DNA of 64,000 nucleotides from Nitrospirota bacterium (GTDB lineage Bacteria > Nitrospirota > Thermodesulfovibrionia > UBA6902 > JAJYJJ01): assembly GCA_021789595.1 (NCBI GenBank), contig JAJYJJ010000002.1, forward strand, positions 1 to 64,000, in the 5' to 3' direction. This document shows, in pieces, positions 15,251 to 26,508 of this stretch. The notes beneath the pieces were generated by a model. The model was given only the letters and a program-made list of their open reading frames with translations, was not told the DNA's origin and ran no database searches. How positions within the stretch are numbered: position 1 is the stretch's first letter; each line of letters starts with the position of its first letter. A program made the position numbers and the translations under genes.

Positions 15251-15609
15251 TGGCTACAGACACCTATAAGAGGTTAGCAAACCCATCCGAGATTATTGCC
15301 CTGGAAAAGATAGCATTGTCTTTATCAGGGCTTTCTGGCGTTGAGAAGGTAGTATTTTTCGGCTCACGCTCACGCGGAGACTTCGGGGGTTCGTCTGATC
15401 TGGACTTACTGATTGTCATTACCGATATAGGGATAAAGAATGTTTTAATAAGAATCCTTCATGATATAGAGCTTGACTATGATGTGCCGATATCTCCTGT
15501 TATATTTACAGGCAAGGAATATGAGATAAATAAAAGGCTCAAGAGCAGTTTCATAGAAAATGTCGAGAGAGAAGGAGTAGTGCTTTATGACCTTAAACAT
15601 AGAGGATAA
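15244..15609 (+). CDS. MNT-type minimal nucleotidyltransferase (antitoxin of MNT/HEPN pair)
   Basis: This 121-residue DNA polymerase beta-like minimal nucleotidyltransferase carries the core FFGSRSRGDFGGSSDLDLLIVI: G40-S41, then D52 and D54 as metal ligands. The third acidic residue is probably in LDYDVPISPVIF (about 80-91). In characterised pairs the MNT protein AMPylates its HEPN partner to neutralise it; here this is inferred from family and order. It overlaps the HEPN gene by 23 bp. Starts at 15244 or 15250 (MATD) are both possible. Confidence 0.8.
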   Translation: MTMATDTYKRLANPSEIIALEKIALSLSGLSGVEKVVFFGSRSRGDFGGSSDLDLLIVITDIGIKNVLIRILHDIELDYDVPISPVIFTGKEYEINKRLKSSFIENVEREGVVLYDLKHRG

Positions 15610-15991
15610 GATTGAACTCTCCCGTTACAGGATAGAGAAGGCAAAGAGGCTTCTTCAGGATGCTTCAATACTCTTTGATAGCGGCTCTTACGAGTCTTCC
15701 ATAAATAGGAGTTATTATGCAATATTAACTGCTTCGAGGGCGTTGTTAATTCTACGGGGGATAGACCCTGAGACCCATGAAGGAGTAAAGACGATGCTTT
15801 CGAAAGAGTTTATACGGACAGGACTTCTGCCTAAAGACTCTGGAGAAACCTTCAGGGGTATTCAGGCAAGAAGGATAGATTCAGACTATGGGGACTATAT
15901 AGAAATAGGGCAGGATGAGGCATCTGATTCTCTAAAGCGTGCACAGGATTTTGTTGAAAGGGCTGAAGGCATATTAAATAGATTAATCTGA
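15587..15991 (+). CDS. HEPN-domain protein (partner of MNT nucleotidyltransferase)
   Basis: This 134-residue all-helical HEPN protein has KAKRLLQDASILFDSGSYES (about 16-35), INRSYYAILTASRALLIL (about 37-54) and the terminal helix ASDSLKRAQDFVERAEGIL. The typical YYAMFHAARALL motif is present, but its histidine is replaced by threonine (YYAILTASR), and I see no Rx4-6H ribonuclease motif elsewhere. It may therefore be a non-nucleolytic member, or toxic by another mechanism. The 23-bp overlap with the MNT gene shows the two are translated together. Confidence 0.78.
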   Translation: MTLNIEDKIELSRYRIEKAKRLLQDASILFDSGSYESSINRSYYAILTASRALLILRGIDPETHEGVKTMLSKEFIRTGLLPKDSGETFRGIQARRIDSDYGDYIEIGQDEASDSLKRAQDFVERAEGILNRLI

Positions 15992-16068
15992 AATCAGATG
16001 TGATAAGTAAGGGCATTATTTCAGGGGACAATACTTGCCACTATATTCTGTGTGGAGAAATATAAGGG

Positions 16069-17376
16069 ATGATCGATTCTCTAAGAAGCGGTGAAAAGGT
16101 GATTGCTGTTGTAGGCCTCGGGTATGTCGGCCTTCCTCTATCAGTTGAGTTTGGAAAGGCCATAGGCAAAGTTATAGGCCTCGATGTCAAGAGGCAGAGG
16201 GTCGAGGAGCTGTCGCATGGTATAGATGCCACAGGTGAGGTTGCCTCTGAAGATCTGAAAAAGGCCCGTATAGATTTTACAACAGACCCAAAAAGGCTTA
16301 AAGAGGCATCCATAATCATAGTGGCTGTCCCGACACCTATAGATGGGCATAAGATGCCGGATCTAAAACCCCTCGAGTCTGCATCGAGGGCTGTTGGAGA
16401 GAATCTTCAGAAAGGCGCTGTTGTCGTGTATGAATCCACTGTATACCCAGGGCTGACAGAGGATTTTTGTGTGCCTATTCTTGAAAGGTATTCTAAATTG
16501 CGATGCGGAAAGGACTTTAAGATAGGCTATTCGCCTGAGAGGATAAACCCTGGAGATAAGCTCCACAATCTCCCCAATATAACAAAAATAGTTGCAGGCG
16601 GAGATAAAGAGACAACAGAACTGCTTGCCAGGGTATACGGCCTTGTTGTAAAGGCAGGGATACACACGGCTCCGGATATCAGGACTGCCGAGGCTGCAAA
16701 GGTTATAGAGAATATACAGAGGGACCTCAATATCGCCCTTATCAATGAACTCGCTATTATATTCCATAAACTTGGACTGGATACGAGGGATGTCCTGAGC
16801 GCTGCATCAACAAAATGGAACTTCCTTAAATTCGAGCCTGGACTTGTAGGCGGACACTGCATAGGGGTTGACCCATATTATCTGACATTCAAGGCCCAGT
16901 CCATAGGCTATCATCCAGAGGTAATCCTCTCTGGAAGGCGCATTAATGACGGCATGGGCAAATACATTGCAGAGCAGACCATAAAACATCTCATAAAATC
17001 AGGCAGGGCAGTAAAGGGCAGCAGGATCCTCATCCTTGGATTCACCTTCAAGGAAGACATAAAAGATATAAGAAATACAAGGGTGATAGACATATACAAT
17101 GAGCTGAAGGAATACGGTGTTGAGCCATTTATCCACGACCCCCATGCCTCCAACGATGAGGTGTTAAAAGAATACGGAATCAAGCTCATACAGATGCCTG
17201 AAGATGAAAGTCCCTTTGACGGCGTGATTGTTGCTGTCAGGCACAGGGCATACACAGATTACCCTATTGAATATCTTAAAGGGCTCTGTAATGGCAATTC
17301 ATTTCTGATAGATATCAAGGGCATATACAAAAAGGATGAGGCGCTGAGTGCAGGCCTGAACTACTGGAGGCTTTAG
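16069..17376 (+). CDS. Nucleotide-sugar dehydrogenase (TviB/WbpO-like UDP-HexNAc 6-dehydrogenase)
   Basis: This 435-residue enzyme of the UDP-glucose/GDP-mannose dehydrogenase family oxidises C6 of a UDP-sugar to a uronate using 2 NAD+. It has the N-terminal Rossmann motif VVGLGYVGLPLS (about 14-25), VPTPID (about 89-94), ESTVYPGLTE (about 122-131), NIQRDLNIALINELA (about 215-229) and the catalytic cysteine in GLVGGHCIGVDPYYL (about 260-274). The C-terminal domain includes GFTFKEDIKDIRNTRV. NIQRD and GHCIGVDPYY are typical of the Vi-antigen TviB/WbpO group, so UDP-GlcNAc or UDP-GalNAc is the likely substrate. It is preceded by a 77-bp gap without clear signals. Confidence 0.88.
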   Translation: MIDSLRSGEKVIAVVGLGYVGLPLSVEFGKAIGKVIGLDVKRQRVEELSHGIDATGEVASEDLKKARIDFTTDPKRLKEASIIIVAVPTPIDGHKMPDLKPLESASRAVGENLQKGAVVVYESTVYPGLTEDFCVPILERYSKLRCGKDFKIGYSPERINPGDKLHNLPNITKIVAGGDKETTELLARVYGLVVKAGIHTAPDIRTAEAAKVIENIQRDLNIALINELAIIFHKLGLDTRDVLSAASTKWNFLKFEPGLVGGHCIGVDPYYLTFKAQSIGYHPEVILSGRRINDGMGKYIAEQTIKHLIKSGRAVKGSRILILGFTFKEDIKDIRNTRVIDIYNELKEYGVEPFIHDPHASNDEVLKEYGIKLIQMPEDESPFDGVIVAVRHRAYTDYPIEYLKGLCNGNSFLIDIKGIYKKDEALSAGLNYWRL

Positions 17377-17411
17377 CAGGGTTTGAGGATAGGGATAAAC
17401 ACCCTCCACAT

Positions 17412-19550
<2,139 letters not shown>

Positions 19551-19560
19551 GAGGTTTAAC

Positions 19561-20976
19561 ATGGATATATATGCGATAATCCTTGCAGGTGGAAGCGGCA
19601 CAAGGTTCTGGCCCTTGAGCAGGGAAAGCTGCCCAAAGCAGATGCTGAGGATTATGGGTGATGAGACATTGATAAATCAGACCATTGCCCGCTTCACAAG
19701 CATTATGCCCCATGAAAATATCCTTGTCGTAACAACGAGGAGGCAGTCAAAGGACATAGACCTTCATATAAATCCGACAAAGAAAAAAGACCAGAAAAAA
19801 ATAAAAATTATTGCGGAACCTTTTGGAAGGAATACAGCAGCAGCCATTGGCCTTGCAGCAGCCTACCTGAACAAGGCATCTCAAAAATCCATAATGATTG
19901 TCTCGCCTTCTGACCATGCCATAGGCGACGGCAGGGCATTCTCAGCCACAATAAAGGCTGCTGCTAAAGGCGCAATGCAGGGCTATCTGGTCACCATAGG
20001 GATTAAACCAACAAGGCCTGAAACCGCCTACGGCTATATAAAGACAGGCAAGGTCTTTAAGAAACCACTATACCATGTCCATAGATTTGTTGAAAAACCT
20101 GATATGGACATCGCAAAGAAATACATAGAAGACGGGTATTTTTTCTGGAACAGCGGCATATTTGTATGGAGGACATCTGACATCCTGACAGAGTTAAAGA
20201 GGCATATGCCCCACCTGTATTCTGGCATTGAGAGGATAAGGAAGGCTATTGGCACAGAGAACGAACAGGAGATAATAGAGGCGGTCTATTCAAGGCTTGA
20301 CGACATCTCAATAGACTACGGCGTGCTCGAGAAGAGCAAAAATACGCTGACAATCCCATCGGATATGCAATGGTCTGATGCAGGAAGCTGGAATGCCCTT
20401 GATGACATCGTAGAGAAGAATAAAGACGGCAATATCATAAAGGGCAATGTCATTGACATCGGGAGCAATAACTCCATCATCTTTGGCGAGGACAGGCTTG
20501 TAGCTACCATAGGGCTAAAAGATATAATTGTTGCAGACACAGCAGATGCAACGCTCATCTGTCCGAAAGACAGGGCGCAGGATGTAAGACAGATTGTTAC
20601 AGAGCTGAAAAGGAGGGGAGCAGATGAATACCTGATCCACAGGACAGTAGAAAGGCCATGGGGCAGTTACACAGTGCTCGAGAAGGGAAAGGGCTTTAAG
20701 ATAAAACGCATAGTCGTAAATCCTGGTGGGAAATTAAGCCTCCAGGCGCACTATCACAGGAGCGAACACTGGGTTGTTGTCTCAGGCACGGCAAGGGTCA
20801 CACGGGGGGATGAGATAATAGATGTCCACACAAACGAGAGCACATACATCCCAATGTCAACAAGACACAGGCTTGAAAATCCTGGACTGATACCGCTGCA
20901 GATGATAGAGGTCCAGAGCGGCGAGTACCTCGAAGAGGACGATATAGAGAGGTTCGAGGATGAATACGGGAGATAA
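19561..20976 (+). CDS. manC: Mannose-1-phosphate guanylyltransferase / mannose-6-phosphate isomerase
   Basis: This bifunctional 471-residue enzyme makes GDP-mannose. The N-terminal pyrophosphorylase domain shows ILAGGSGTRFWPLSRESCPKQ (about 6-26), FGRNTAAAIGLAA, SPSDHAI and FVEKPD. The C-terminal cupin (type II phosphomannose isomerase) shows RPWGSYTVLEKG, LQAHYHRSEHW and the metal-binding histidines. ATG 19561 is preferred because GAGG lies 6 nt upstream; a TTG at 19549 is also in frame. It supplies GDP-mannose to gmd and to the mannosyltransferase-like GT4 proteins on either side. Confidence 0.92.
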   Translation: MDIYAIILAGGSGTRFWPLSRESCPKQMLRIMGDETLINQTIARFTSIMPHENILVVTTRRQSKDIDLHINPTKKKDQKKIKIIAEPFGRNTAAAIGLAAAYLNKASQKSIMIVSPSDHAIGDGRAFSATIKAAAKGAMQGYLVTIGIKPTRPETAYGYIKTGKVFKKPLYHVHRFVEKPDMDIAKKYIEDGYFFWNSGIFVWRTSDILTELKRHMPHLYSGIERIRKAIGTENEQEIIEAVYSRLDDISIDYGVLEKSKNTLTIPSDMQWSDAGSWNALDDIVEKNKDGNIIKGNVIDIGSNNSIIFGEDRLVATIGLKDIIVADTADATLICPKDRAQDVRQIVTELKRRGADEYLIHRTVERPWGSYTVLEKGKGFKIKRIVVNPGGKLSLQAHYHRSEHWVVVSGTARVTRGDEIIDVHTNESTYIPMSTRHRLENPGLIPLQMIEVQSGEYLEEDDIERFEDEYGR

Positions 20977-20978
20977 TA

Positions 20979-22121
20979 TTGCCGATGCGTGTTATTTTTA
21001 ATACCAAAACACTTTTAGTCAAAAAGACGGGGATCGGATACTATATCTATAATCTCTACAGAGAACTTCTTCGATCAAAAGAGGTTGAGGTATATCCAAC
21101 TGTTAACATTGATAAGCCAATAGGGAGTGTTCTCCGGTTTATGGTTAGTGCTGTATCGGTTAGTAGAAAGGTGCTTGGAGATTCGGCGCTTAAGTTTGTC
21201 ACTTCTGTCGGGGATTTTCTCATATCAAAAATATCGGGAAGAAAAAATAAAGCGCTGGATGCTGAAATATACCATGAGGCAGCTTATGATATTATACCAG
21301 ATGGCAAATGGAAATCGGTTGCTAATATCTATGACCTTAGTTTTTTGAAACACCCTGAATGTCTACCAGAAAGAATATTACATAAGTGCAGATTAAATCT
21401 AAACAATATACTGAGGGCCGACAGGCTCATTGTTAATACAGAGGCAATTAAAAACGAGGTAATGGTATTATTGAAGATTCCAGGAGAACGAATTGATGTT
21501 ATCCCCCTTGCTCCATCAGGGGCATACCATCCTGTTAATAGAGGCTCTATGGAGGGAAAAAACATTGTTAATAGATATACGGACAGAGAATATATCCTTT
21601 ATGTAGGCACAATTGAACCGAGAAAGAACATCCCTGTGCTGTTTAAGGCATTCAGTCTCATCAGAAAAAAGCGTCCCGTAAAGTTGATTTTAGCTGGCGG
21701 GAAAGGATGGCTGTATAAGGACATACTGAAGATGCCGCACGAACTCGGCATCGAGGACGATGTTGTTTTTACAGGTTATGTGGATGAACAGACCATTTTA
21801 TACCTCTATAACTATGCTTCTGTTTCTGTGTATCCTTCCATCTATGAAGGCTTTGGCCTTCCTGTTATCGAGGCCATGTCGTGCGGCACGCCTGTGATAA
21901 TCTCAGATATTCCTTCACTCAGAGAGGTTGCAGGGGATGCAGCAATGCTCTTTAATCCTGAAGACCACAAGGAACTTGCTGATACGATTGAGAAGGTTTT
22001 ATCTTCAGAACCTCTAAGATTGCAACTCGGGCAGAAAGGTCTGTATAGGGCGGCTGAATTTTCATGGAAAAAGGTAGCTGCATCAACTATCCAGACATAT
22101 AAAAAGGCATTGGAGGGTTAA
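20979..22121 (+). CDS. GT4 glycosyltransferase (mannosyltransferase-like)
   Basis: This 380-residue GT-B enzyme has KKTGIGYYIYNLYREL near the start (about 16-31), the HEAAYDII and NIYDLSFLKHPE segments typical of WbaZ/WbdA-type mannosyltransferases, VGTIEPRKNI (about 208-217), ILAGGKGW and the E-x7-E pair in SIYEGFGLPVIEAMS (about 287-301). TTG 20979 has GGGAG 6 nt upstream, while ATG 20985 (MRVIFNTK) has a more usual codon but poorer spacing; both are possible. Mannose as donor is inferred from family resemblance and from manC next door. It is the last gene of the plus-strand polysaccharide unit. Confidence 0.85.
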   Translation: MPMRVIFNTKTLLVKKTGIGYYIYNLYRELLRSKEVEVYPTVNIDKPIGSVLRFMVSAVSVSRKVLGDSALKFVTSVGDFLISKISGRKNKALDAEIYHEAAYDIIPDGKWKSVANIYDLSFLKHPECLPERILHKCRLNLNNILRADRLIVNTEAIKNEVMVLLKIPGERIDVIPLAPSGAYHPVNRGSMEGKNIVNRYTDREYILYVGTIEPRKNIPVLFKAFSLIRKKRPVKLILAGGKGWLYKDILKMPHELGIEDDVVFTGYVDEQTILYLYNYASVSVYPSIYEGFGLPVIEAMSCGTPVIISDIPSLREVAGDAAMLFNPEDHKELADTIEKVLSSEPLRLQLGQKGLYRAAEFSWKKVAASTIQTYKKALEG

Positions 22122-22178
22122 AGATAAGAGGAAATCCAGCCTGCAAGATTTTAAGCAAAAGCACAGGTGCCTGTAATC

Positions 22179-24029
22179 CTATAATGGCTCATCCCAGATC
22201 GTAGACTTATTAGAATCATAATACAGTATCCTGTCTGCCAGTCTACCAACATAAACCCCATCCCATTCAGATTTAACATGGGGGATGCCTTTCCATGGAT
22301 ACTCATCATTGTGATTGGAGAGTGAATTGGCAATAAACCTCAGGAACTTTCTACCATGGCACATAGATAGATCTGATAAAAGTAGATATCCTTTACCTGT
22401 TGCATGTATCCCACTTTTTTTGTCATTAAATACTGGATGACGATTGCTGCTGCCATCTAAGGCATAATGACCAAATCGGTTAGAGGCAATAAATATCCCA
22501 CCGTTAACAACCCAGGCATTAATCTTCTTTACAGTGCTATCCTGCATATATTTACCGTACAGGACAACCAGGAAACGATATCTGTCCAGGGCGTCATCAC
22601 TAATCATATTTTCGTCTATCAGGTCGAAATCCACCAGATTCCTCATCTGGCCGCACAGATGATAACTCCTTAAGATAGCTGCAGGGTCAATAACAATCGA
22701 GGTATTCGGGAATAAAACTGCAAGCTCAATAATGGGCTGAGAAAGCTGCAGGTAATGTAAATTCTTTACCAGATTAGATGCCCCTTCGGTCTTCTCGCCA
22801 ATATTTGACTTCTGCCCTGTGCATACATCTTTTCCCAGGCCAATTAGGCCCTTAAAATAAACCTCATCAGGGCCTGAAGTTGCTACATCAAAGATGCGCA
22901 TCATTATCCCTTTGGGTGAATTAACCAATGCCTCCTCTGTTGAAAAATAGGTATTGTAAAATCTGCTCGCTGATGAGACAAGACGGCTTACTGCAAAACT
23001 TCTCGGATAGTCATCTGTTAAATTTGTTATCCTTATGCCTGCATTATATCTTGAAGCAACCTTAACCTGTGCTGAAAAATCAGCCCCCAATACTGGATTG
23101 CCATCTCCACCTGTTGCAATGTATATCTTATGGGATGGAAAGTAATTCCGTGCTGTTTTCAGCCAATAATCTGTCCATTCAGTCATAGAGGTTACATACC
23201 ACTGCACAAAATCCATCCATTGCCGATGTTGTTTTTCATTAATCATATGGGCATTACTCTTAAGGCATTCTTTCTTTATCCAAATAAAATCTCTTATTTC
23301 AGGCGCTAACGGCTTTATCAAATATGATATAGCCTTATATACATATCTTGCAATGCCGAGCAAGAATGCATTCGCACCAGGTTTGGCTTTGAGAGGCGGC
23401 ATTTTTATCTCGCTATAATCTTTAAAATCAGCACCCCATGCAGCATTCAGGTCTTTTAATGAGGTATACTGGCTGGCAATATGCTCCTGGAAACTTTTAA
23501 CAACATACCTATCTCCGCACCACCATCCAGGATGTGTATGAAACCCTCCATAGAAACAACCCGTTGCAGGGTAAAGGGCCTCGCCCCAGTTGCCACTGAT
23601 TCCCAGGATGATGCTCCCTAATGCATCGGACCTGCAATAATGTTCTGACACTAATCGTAGAAATCTGTCTATATATTTTGGCAGGTAAGGATTCCAGATA
23701 GACTGAATCTTACTTTCCTGCCCATGCTCCATACATCTTGCAAACACACTCTCTTCAGATGCCTGAAACCATTGCGGAGTTGCATAGTATGGACCAAGGA
23801 TAAGGAAGGGAACCCACTTGAGGCCATGCCTTCCCAATTTCTCTACCAAAACATCGTATGTGTCAAAATTGACCATGCCAGGCTCTTTTTCGATCTCTGC
23901 CCAAAGGACATAGGACTGCAGAGCTGTTATTCCGATGGCCCTGCATTGTTCAAAAACCTTGTCTTCTAAGAGTTTTGGGTGAACCTGGCCTATATATTGC
24001 CACTGCTGAATAACTTCAGGTCTTTCCAT
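22179..24029 (-). CDS. GH42/GH14-like glycoside hydrolase
   Basis: This 616-residue protein has an N-terminal TIM-barrel region: FEQCRAIGITALQSYVLWAEIEKEPG with FDTYDVLVEKLGRHGLKWVPF, the pattern of clan GH-A enzymes (W..iE..pG...F...D). A likely acid/base glutamate is in GISGNWGEALYP (about 146-157). A Rossmann-like module follows (LRSYHLCGQMRNLVDFDLI...RYRFLVVLYG, about 455-515), resembling the GH42 trimerisation domain. There is no signal peptide, so it would be cytoplasmic. It is the last gene of the minus-strand polysaccharide unit, 13 nt after the GT4. The family assignment is approximate and the substrate unknown. Confidence 0.65.
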   Translation of the reverse strand: MERPEVIQQWQYIGQVHPKLLEDKVFEQCRAIGITALQSYVLWAEIEKEPGMVNFDTYDVLVEKLGRHGLKWVPFLILGPYYATPQWFQASEESVFARCMEHGQESKIQSIWNPYLPKYIDRFLRLVSEHYCRSDALGSIILGISGNWGEALYPATGCFYGGFHTHPGWWCGDRYVVKSFQEHIASQYTSLKDLNAAWGADFKDYSEIKMPPLKAKPGANAFLLGIARYVYKAISYLIKPLAPEIRDFIWIKKECLKSNAHMINEKQHRQWMDFVQWYVTSMTEWTDYWLKTARNYFPSHKIYIATGGDGNPVLGADFSAQVKVASRYNAGIRITNLTDDYPRSFAVSRLVSSASRFYNTYFSTEEALVNSPKGIMMRIFDVATSGPDEVYFKGLIGLGKDVCTGQKSNIGEKTEGASNLVKNLHYLQLSQPIIELAVLFPNTSIVIDPAAILRSYHLCGQMRNLVDFDLIDENMISDDALDRYRFLVVLYGKYMQDSTVKKINAWVVNGGIFIASNRFGHYALDGSSNRHPVFNDKKSGIHATGKGYLLLSDLSMCHGRKFLRFIANSLSNHNDEYPWKGIPHVKSEWDGVYVGRLADRILYYDSNKSTIWDEPL

Positions 24030-24042
24030 AAAACTATTATAT

Positions 24043-25179
24043 CTAACCTTTACTCATTAATGCCCTGTTGAATACCTTGAGCATGTCTTCACCAAATCTA
24101 TCCCAGCTAAGATTTCCCTTTACCCATTTTGCACGCCATTCAGCCATTTCCTTATACTTATTGGGATTTTGGTAGACATCTAAAACAGCTCCAGCATAGT
24201 TACTCGTTACAATCCCAAGGTTTTCTTTTTTAACAATGTCCGATGCTGTCATTTCTTCAGAAACTACAATTGGTTTGCCTGCACACAGCGCCTCAAAAGG
24301 CGATAACCACCCGCCCTGTGATTTTATTGGATGCAGCACAACATCGCAGGCATGGAACAGGTCCCTTAGGTCTTCCTTATTTAAATGGCCAACAAATAAT
24401 ACATTTTCTTTTAAATTATTATCGCGCACATAGTTTTCTAAAGGTGCCCTATCTCTTTCTTCCCCCCAACCTACCAACAGCAGTTTTATATGTGGAATCT
24501 TATCCCTTAATTGCTGAGCTGTCTTGATGCTCTCAATCTGATTTTTAAAAGGGTTTAGCATGCTTACATGGACAACCACAAAATCATCAGACAGTCCGAA
24601 TCTATCCCTGGCCTTTTCAGGTTCTCCCTGACCGAAGAACTCATAGTCGATGCCGTAATGAATAATATCGGGTGTTATACCGTATAACCGTTTAAATCTA
24701 TCGGCATTGAACCTGTCGGCTACAACAACGCGTTTCATATAATTTTTTACGACAAATCTCTCAAAAGAAAATAACAGCCTGAAAAATAATCTTAATCGAA
24801 AAGATAGATCAGGGAGTTGGGTAATTAGATACAGCTCTGGTTCATTGCACATCCACACTACAGGCTTATTACTTGCAAATGCTGAAAACTCAGATGGATA
24901 ATTGTGGACATTGATCAGATCAAAATCATTTATATATTTCTTTACACTTTTACATAAAAAAACTGGAAATTTTATACTCTCCATTAAGCCTTTAGAGGTT
25001 TCCCTTTTTTCAATTAATATATCTGTGCCCTTGAACTCCCTCTCTACTTCTGGAATTATTGAAGTAGTTAAAAGTGTATTTTCAACGCCTTTCTGGGAAA
25101 GGTAATTACAAAGTCTAACCAGCAAAAGCTCGGCGCCACCATATACATATATCCTTGGATAAACAATTAAGACCCGCAT
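24043..25179 (-). CDS. GT4 glycosyltransferase
   Basis: This 378-residue GT-B glycosyltransferase opens MRVLIVYPRIYVYGGAELLL (GGAE loop). The donor domain has VHVSMLNPFKNQIESIKTA (about 195-213), LLVGWGEERDR (about 226-236) and a donor site in KSQGGWLSPFEALCAGKPIVV (about 277-297), where the usual first Glu of E-x7-E is replaced by Gln/Gly-rich sequence and only the second Glu (PFEAL) is clear. It overlaps the SPASM radical-SAM gene by 13 bp, indicating translational coupling. The role in the glycan is unknown. Confidence 0.82.
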   Translation of the reverse strand: MRVLIVYPRIYVYGGAELLLVRLCNYLSQKGVENTLLTTSIIPEVEREFKGTDILIEKRETSKGLMESIKFPVFLCKSVKKYINDFDLINVHNYPSEFSAFASNKPVVWMCNEPELYLITQLPDLSFRLRLFFRLLFSFERFVVKNYMKRVVVADRFNADRFKRLYGITPDIIHYGIDYEFFGQGEPEKARDRFGLSDDFVVVHVSMLNPFKNQIESIKTAQQLRDKIPHIKLLLVGWGEERDRAPLENYVRDNNLKENVLFVGHLNKEDLRDLFHACDVVLHPIKSQGGWLSPFEALCAGKPIVVSEEMTASDIVKKENLGIVTSNYAGAVLDVYQNPNKYKEMAEWRAKWVKGNLSWDRFGEDMLKVFNRALMSKG

Positions 25180-26474
25180 TGTTTATGATCCATTTGCTCA
25201 TGGACATCCCATATCCCGTATTCTTTTATCCGATGCTGGGTTCTATATGCCCTACATCCTACACAGATCTTAGGGACAGGCGCACATGGGTCAACTATCA
25301 TTCTGCGGAATCTGGAATAATATTCATTTCTCCAGATTTCTTTAAAATCTTTTTCAAATACATTGCCAAACGAATATTTACGGAGAAAGGGTCTTCTGTT
25401 TGACATTAGAACAGCACAGCATGGAAGGACATATCCAGGCATCATGATGTAGGGCTCCATCCATGCATTACAGCATTCGATGGGAGGGTTCCGTAATTCT
25501 TCAGCGTGTGAAAAAAGAAATTCAACGCCGCCTCTCCTTTTCAAAAGCCCATCAATAATATGCCTTGGAATCTCACTTACATAATGTGGGTATATCTCAG
25601 GGAAATACAGCAAACCTGTGAATTCAACATAGGATGACGAACCTCCCCATTCGGATGGTTTAGCGATAGAGTTCAGCAAATCCAGAAATAATGCCATCTC
25701 ATGCATGTTTTCTTTCAAAATAACATAGCGGAATGACAGATGGGGAAATGGTGTCCATTTTCTTCGCTTATATTCGGTGATGGATTTTAAGTTATTAACG
25801 ACATTCTCAAATTTACATCCTATCTTAATAGACTCATATGTCTGTTTTGTCGCTGCATCCATGGAAACATAAAGCCCATGAATATACGGGAATACCTTTT
25901 CTTCCAATGTTTCAATGGTAACATCACTCAAATGGTCAACTAACCATATGGAGGTTCTATGTTTTTCCCAAAGGTATTTAAGCATCAAGGTATAATCTTT
26001 GTTGAGAAAAGAAGAGCCCTCTCCTGTGAGATTTGCCCATCTAATAACAGGAAATTGACCTATAACATGTTTAAATTCTTCAATAGACATATGTCTTTTT
26101 ATCTGTTCGCCTTCCGGCCAATAAATGTATTCGCAGATAAAACATCTCTTATTGCAAACTGTTGTAGTCTCCATCTCAAAAAATCGGGGTAATGGTACCC
26201 TGTCGGGATATTTTTGAATTAATCTGGATAGTCCCAAACGGTAAAACAGTGCCTGTGAACCTTCTCCTGTCGGGACTAATGTCTTGGTGTAAAAGAAATC
26301 AAAAAACTCTTTCATCTTAAAGTGCTTTAGCAGATAATAGAGGCTTCTAAAATCCCGCGCAAGCCTCTTAAAATAAATCTTTCTCATATAGGAAGAACCA
26401 AATATTTCGTTATTTAAATCAGATAATCCCGTAGTGGAATTCTCTATCTCTTTCTCTATTAATTGATTAAACAT
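25167..26474 (-). CDS. Radical SAM / SPASM-domain protein
   Basis: This 435-residue radical SAM enzyme binds its [4Fe-4S] cluster through CNKRCFIC (CxxxCxxC, about 109-116), with LTGEGSSFLNKDY as the SAM-contacting region. A C-terminal SPASM-like cysteine set is visible (ECCNAWMEPYIM, VLPCCAV, DPCAPVPKICVGC), for auxiliary clusters. It resembles radical SAM proteins found in polysaccharide and cofactor loci and may modify a sugar or lipid intermediate, but the substrate cannot be predicted. It lies 34 nt downstream of the B12-type radical SAM gene and overlaps the GT4 after it. Confidence 0.83.
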   Translation of the reverse strand: MFNQLIEKEIENSTTGLSDLNNEIFGSSYMRKIYFKRLARDFRSLYYLLKHFKMKEFFDFFYTKTLVPTGEGSQALFYRLGLSRLIQKYPDRVPLPRFFEMETTTVCNKRCFICEYIYWPEGEQIKRHMSIEEFKHVIGQFPVIRWANLTGEGSSFLNKDYTLMLKYLWEKHRTSIWLVDHLSDVTIETLEEKVFPYIHGLYVSMDAATKQTYESIKIGCKFENVVNNLKSITEYKRRKWTPFPHLSFRYVILKENMHEMALFLDLLNSIAKPSEWGGSSSYVEFTGLLYFPEIYPHYVSEIPRHIIDGLLKRRGGVEFLFSHAEELRNPPIECCNAWMEPYIMMPGYVLPCCAVLMSNRRPFLRKYSFGNVFEKDFKEIWRNEYYSRFRRMIVDPCAPVPKICVGCRAYRTQHRIKEYGIWDVHEQMDHKQCGS

Positions 26475-26508
26475 TCTTAAATCTTCCCATATAATTGGAT
26501 ATTGTCAT

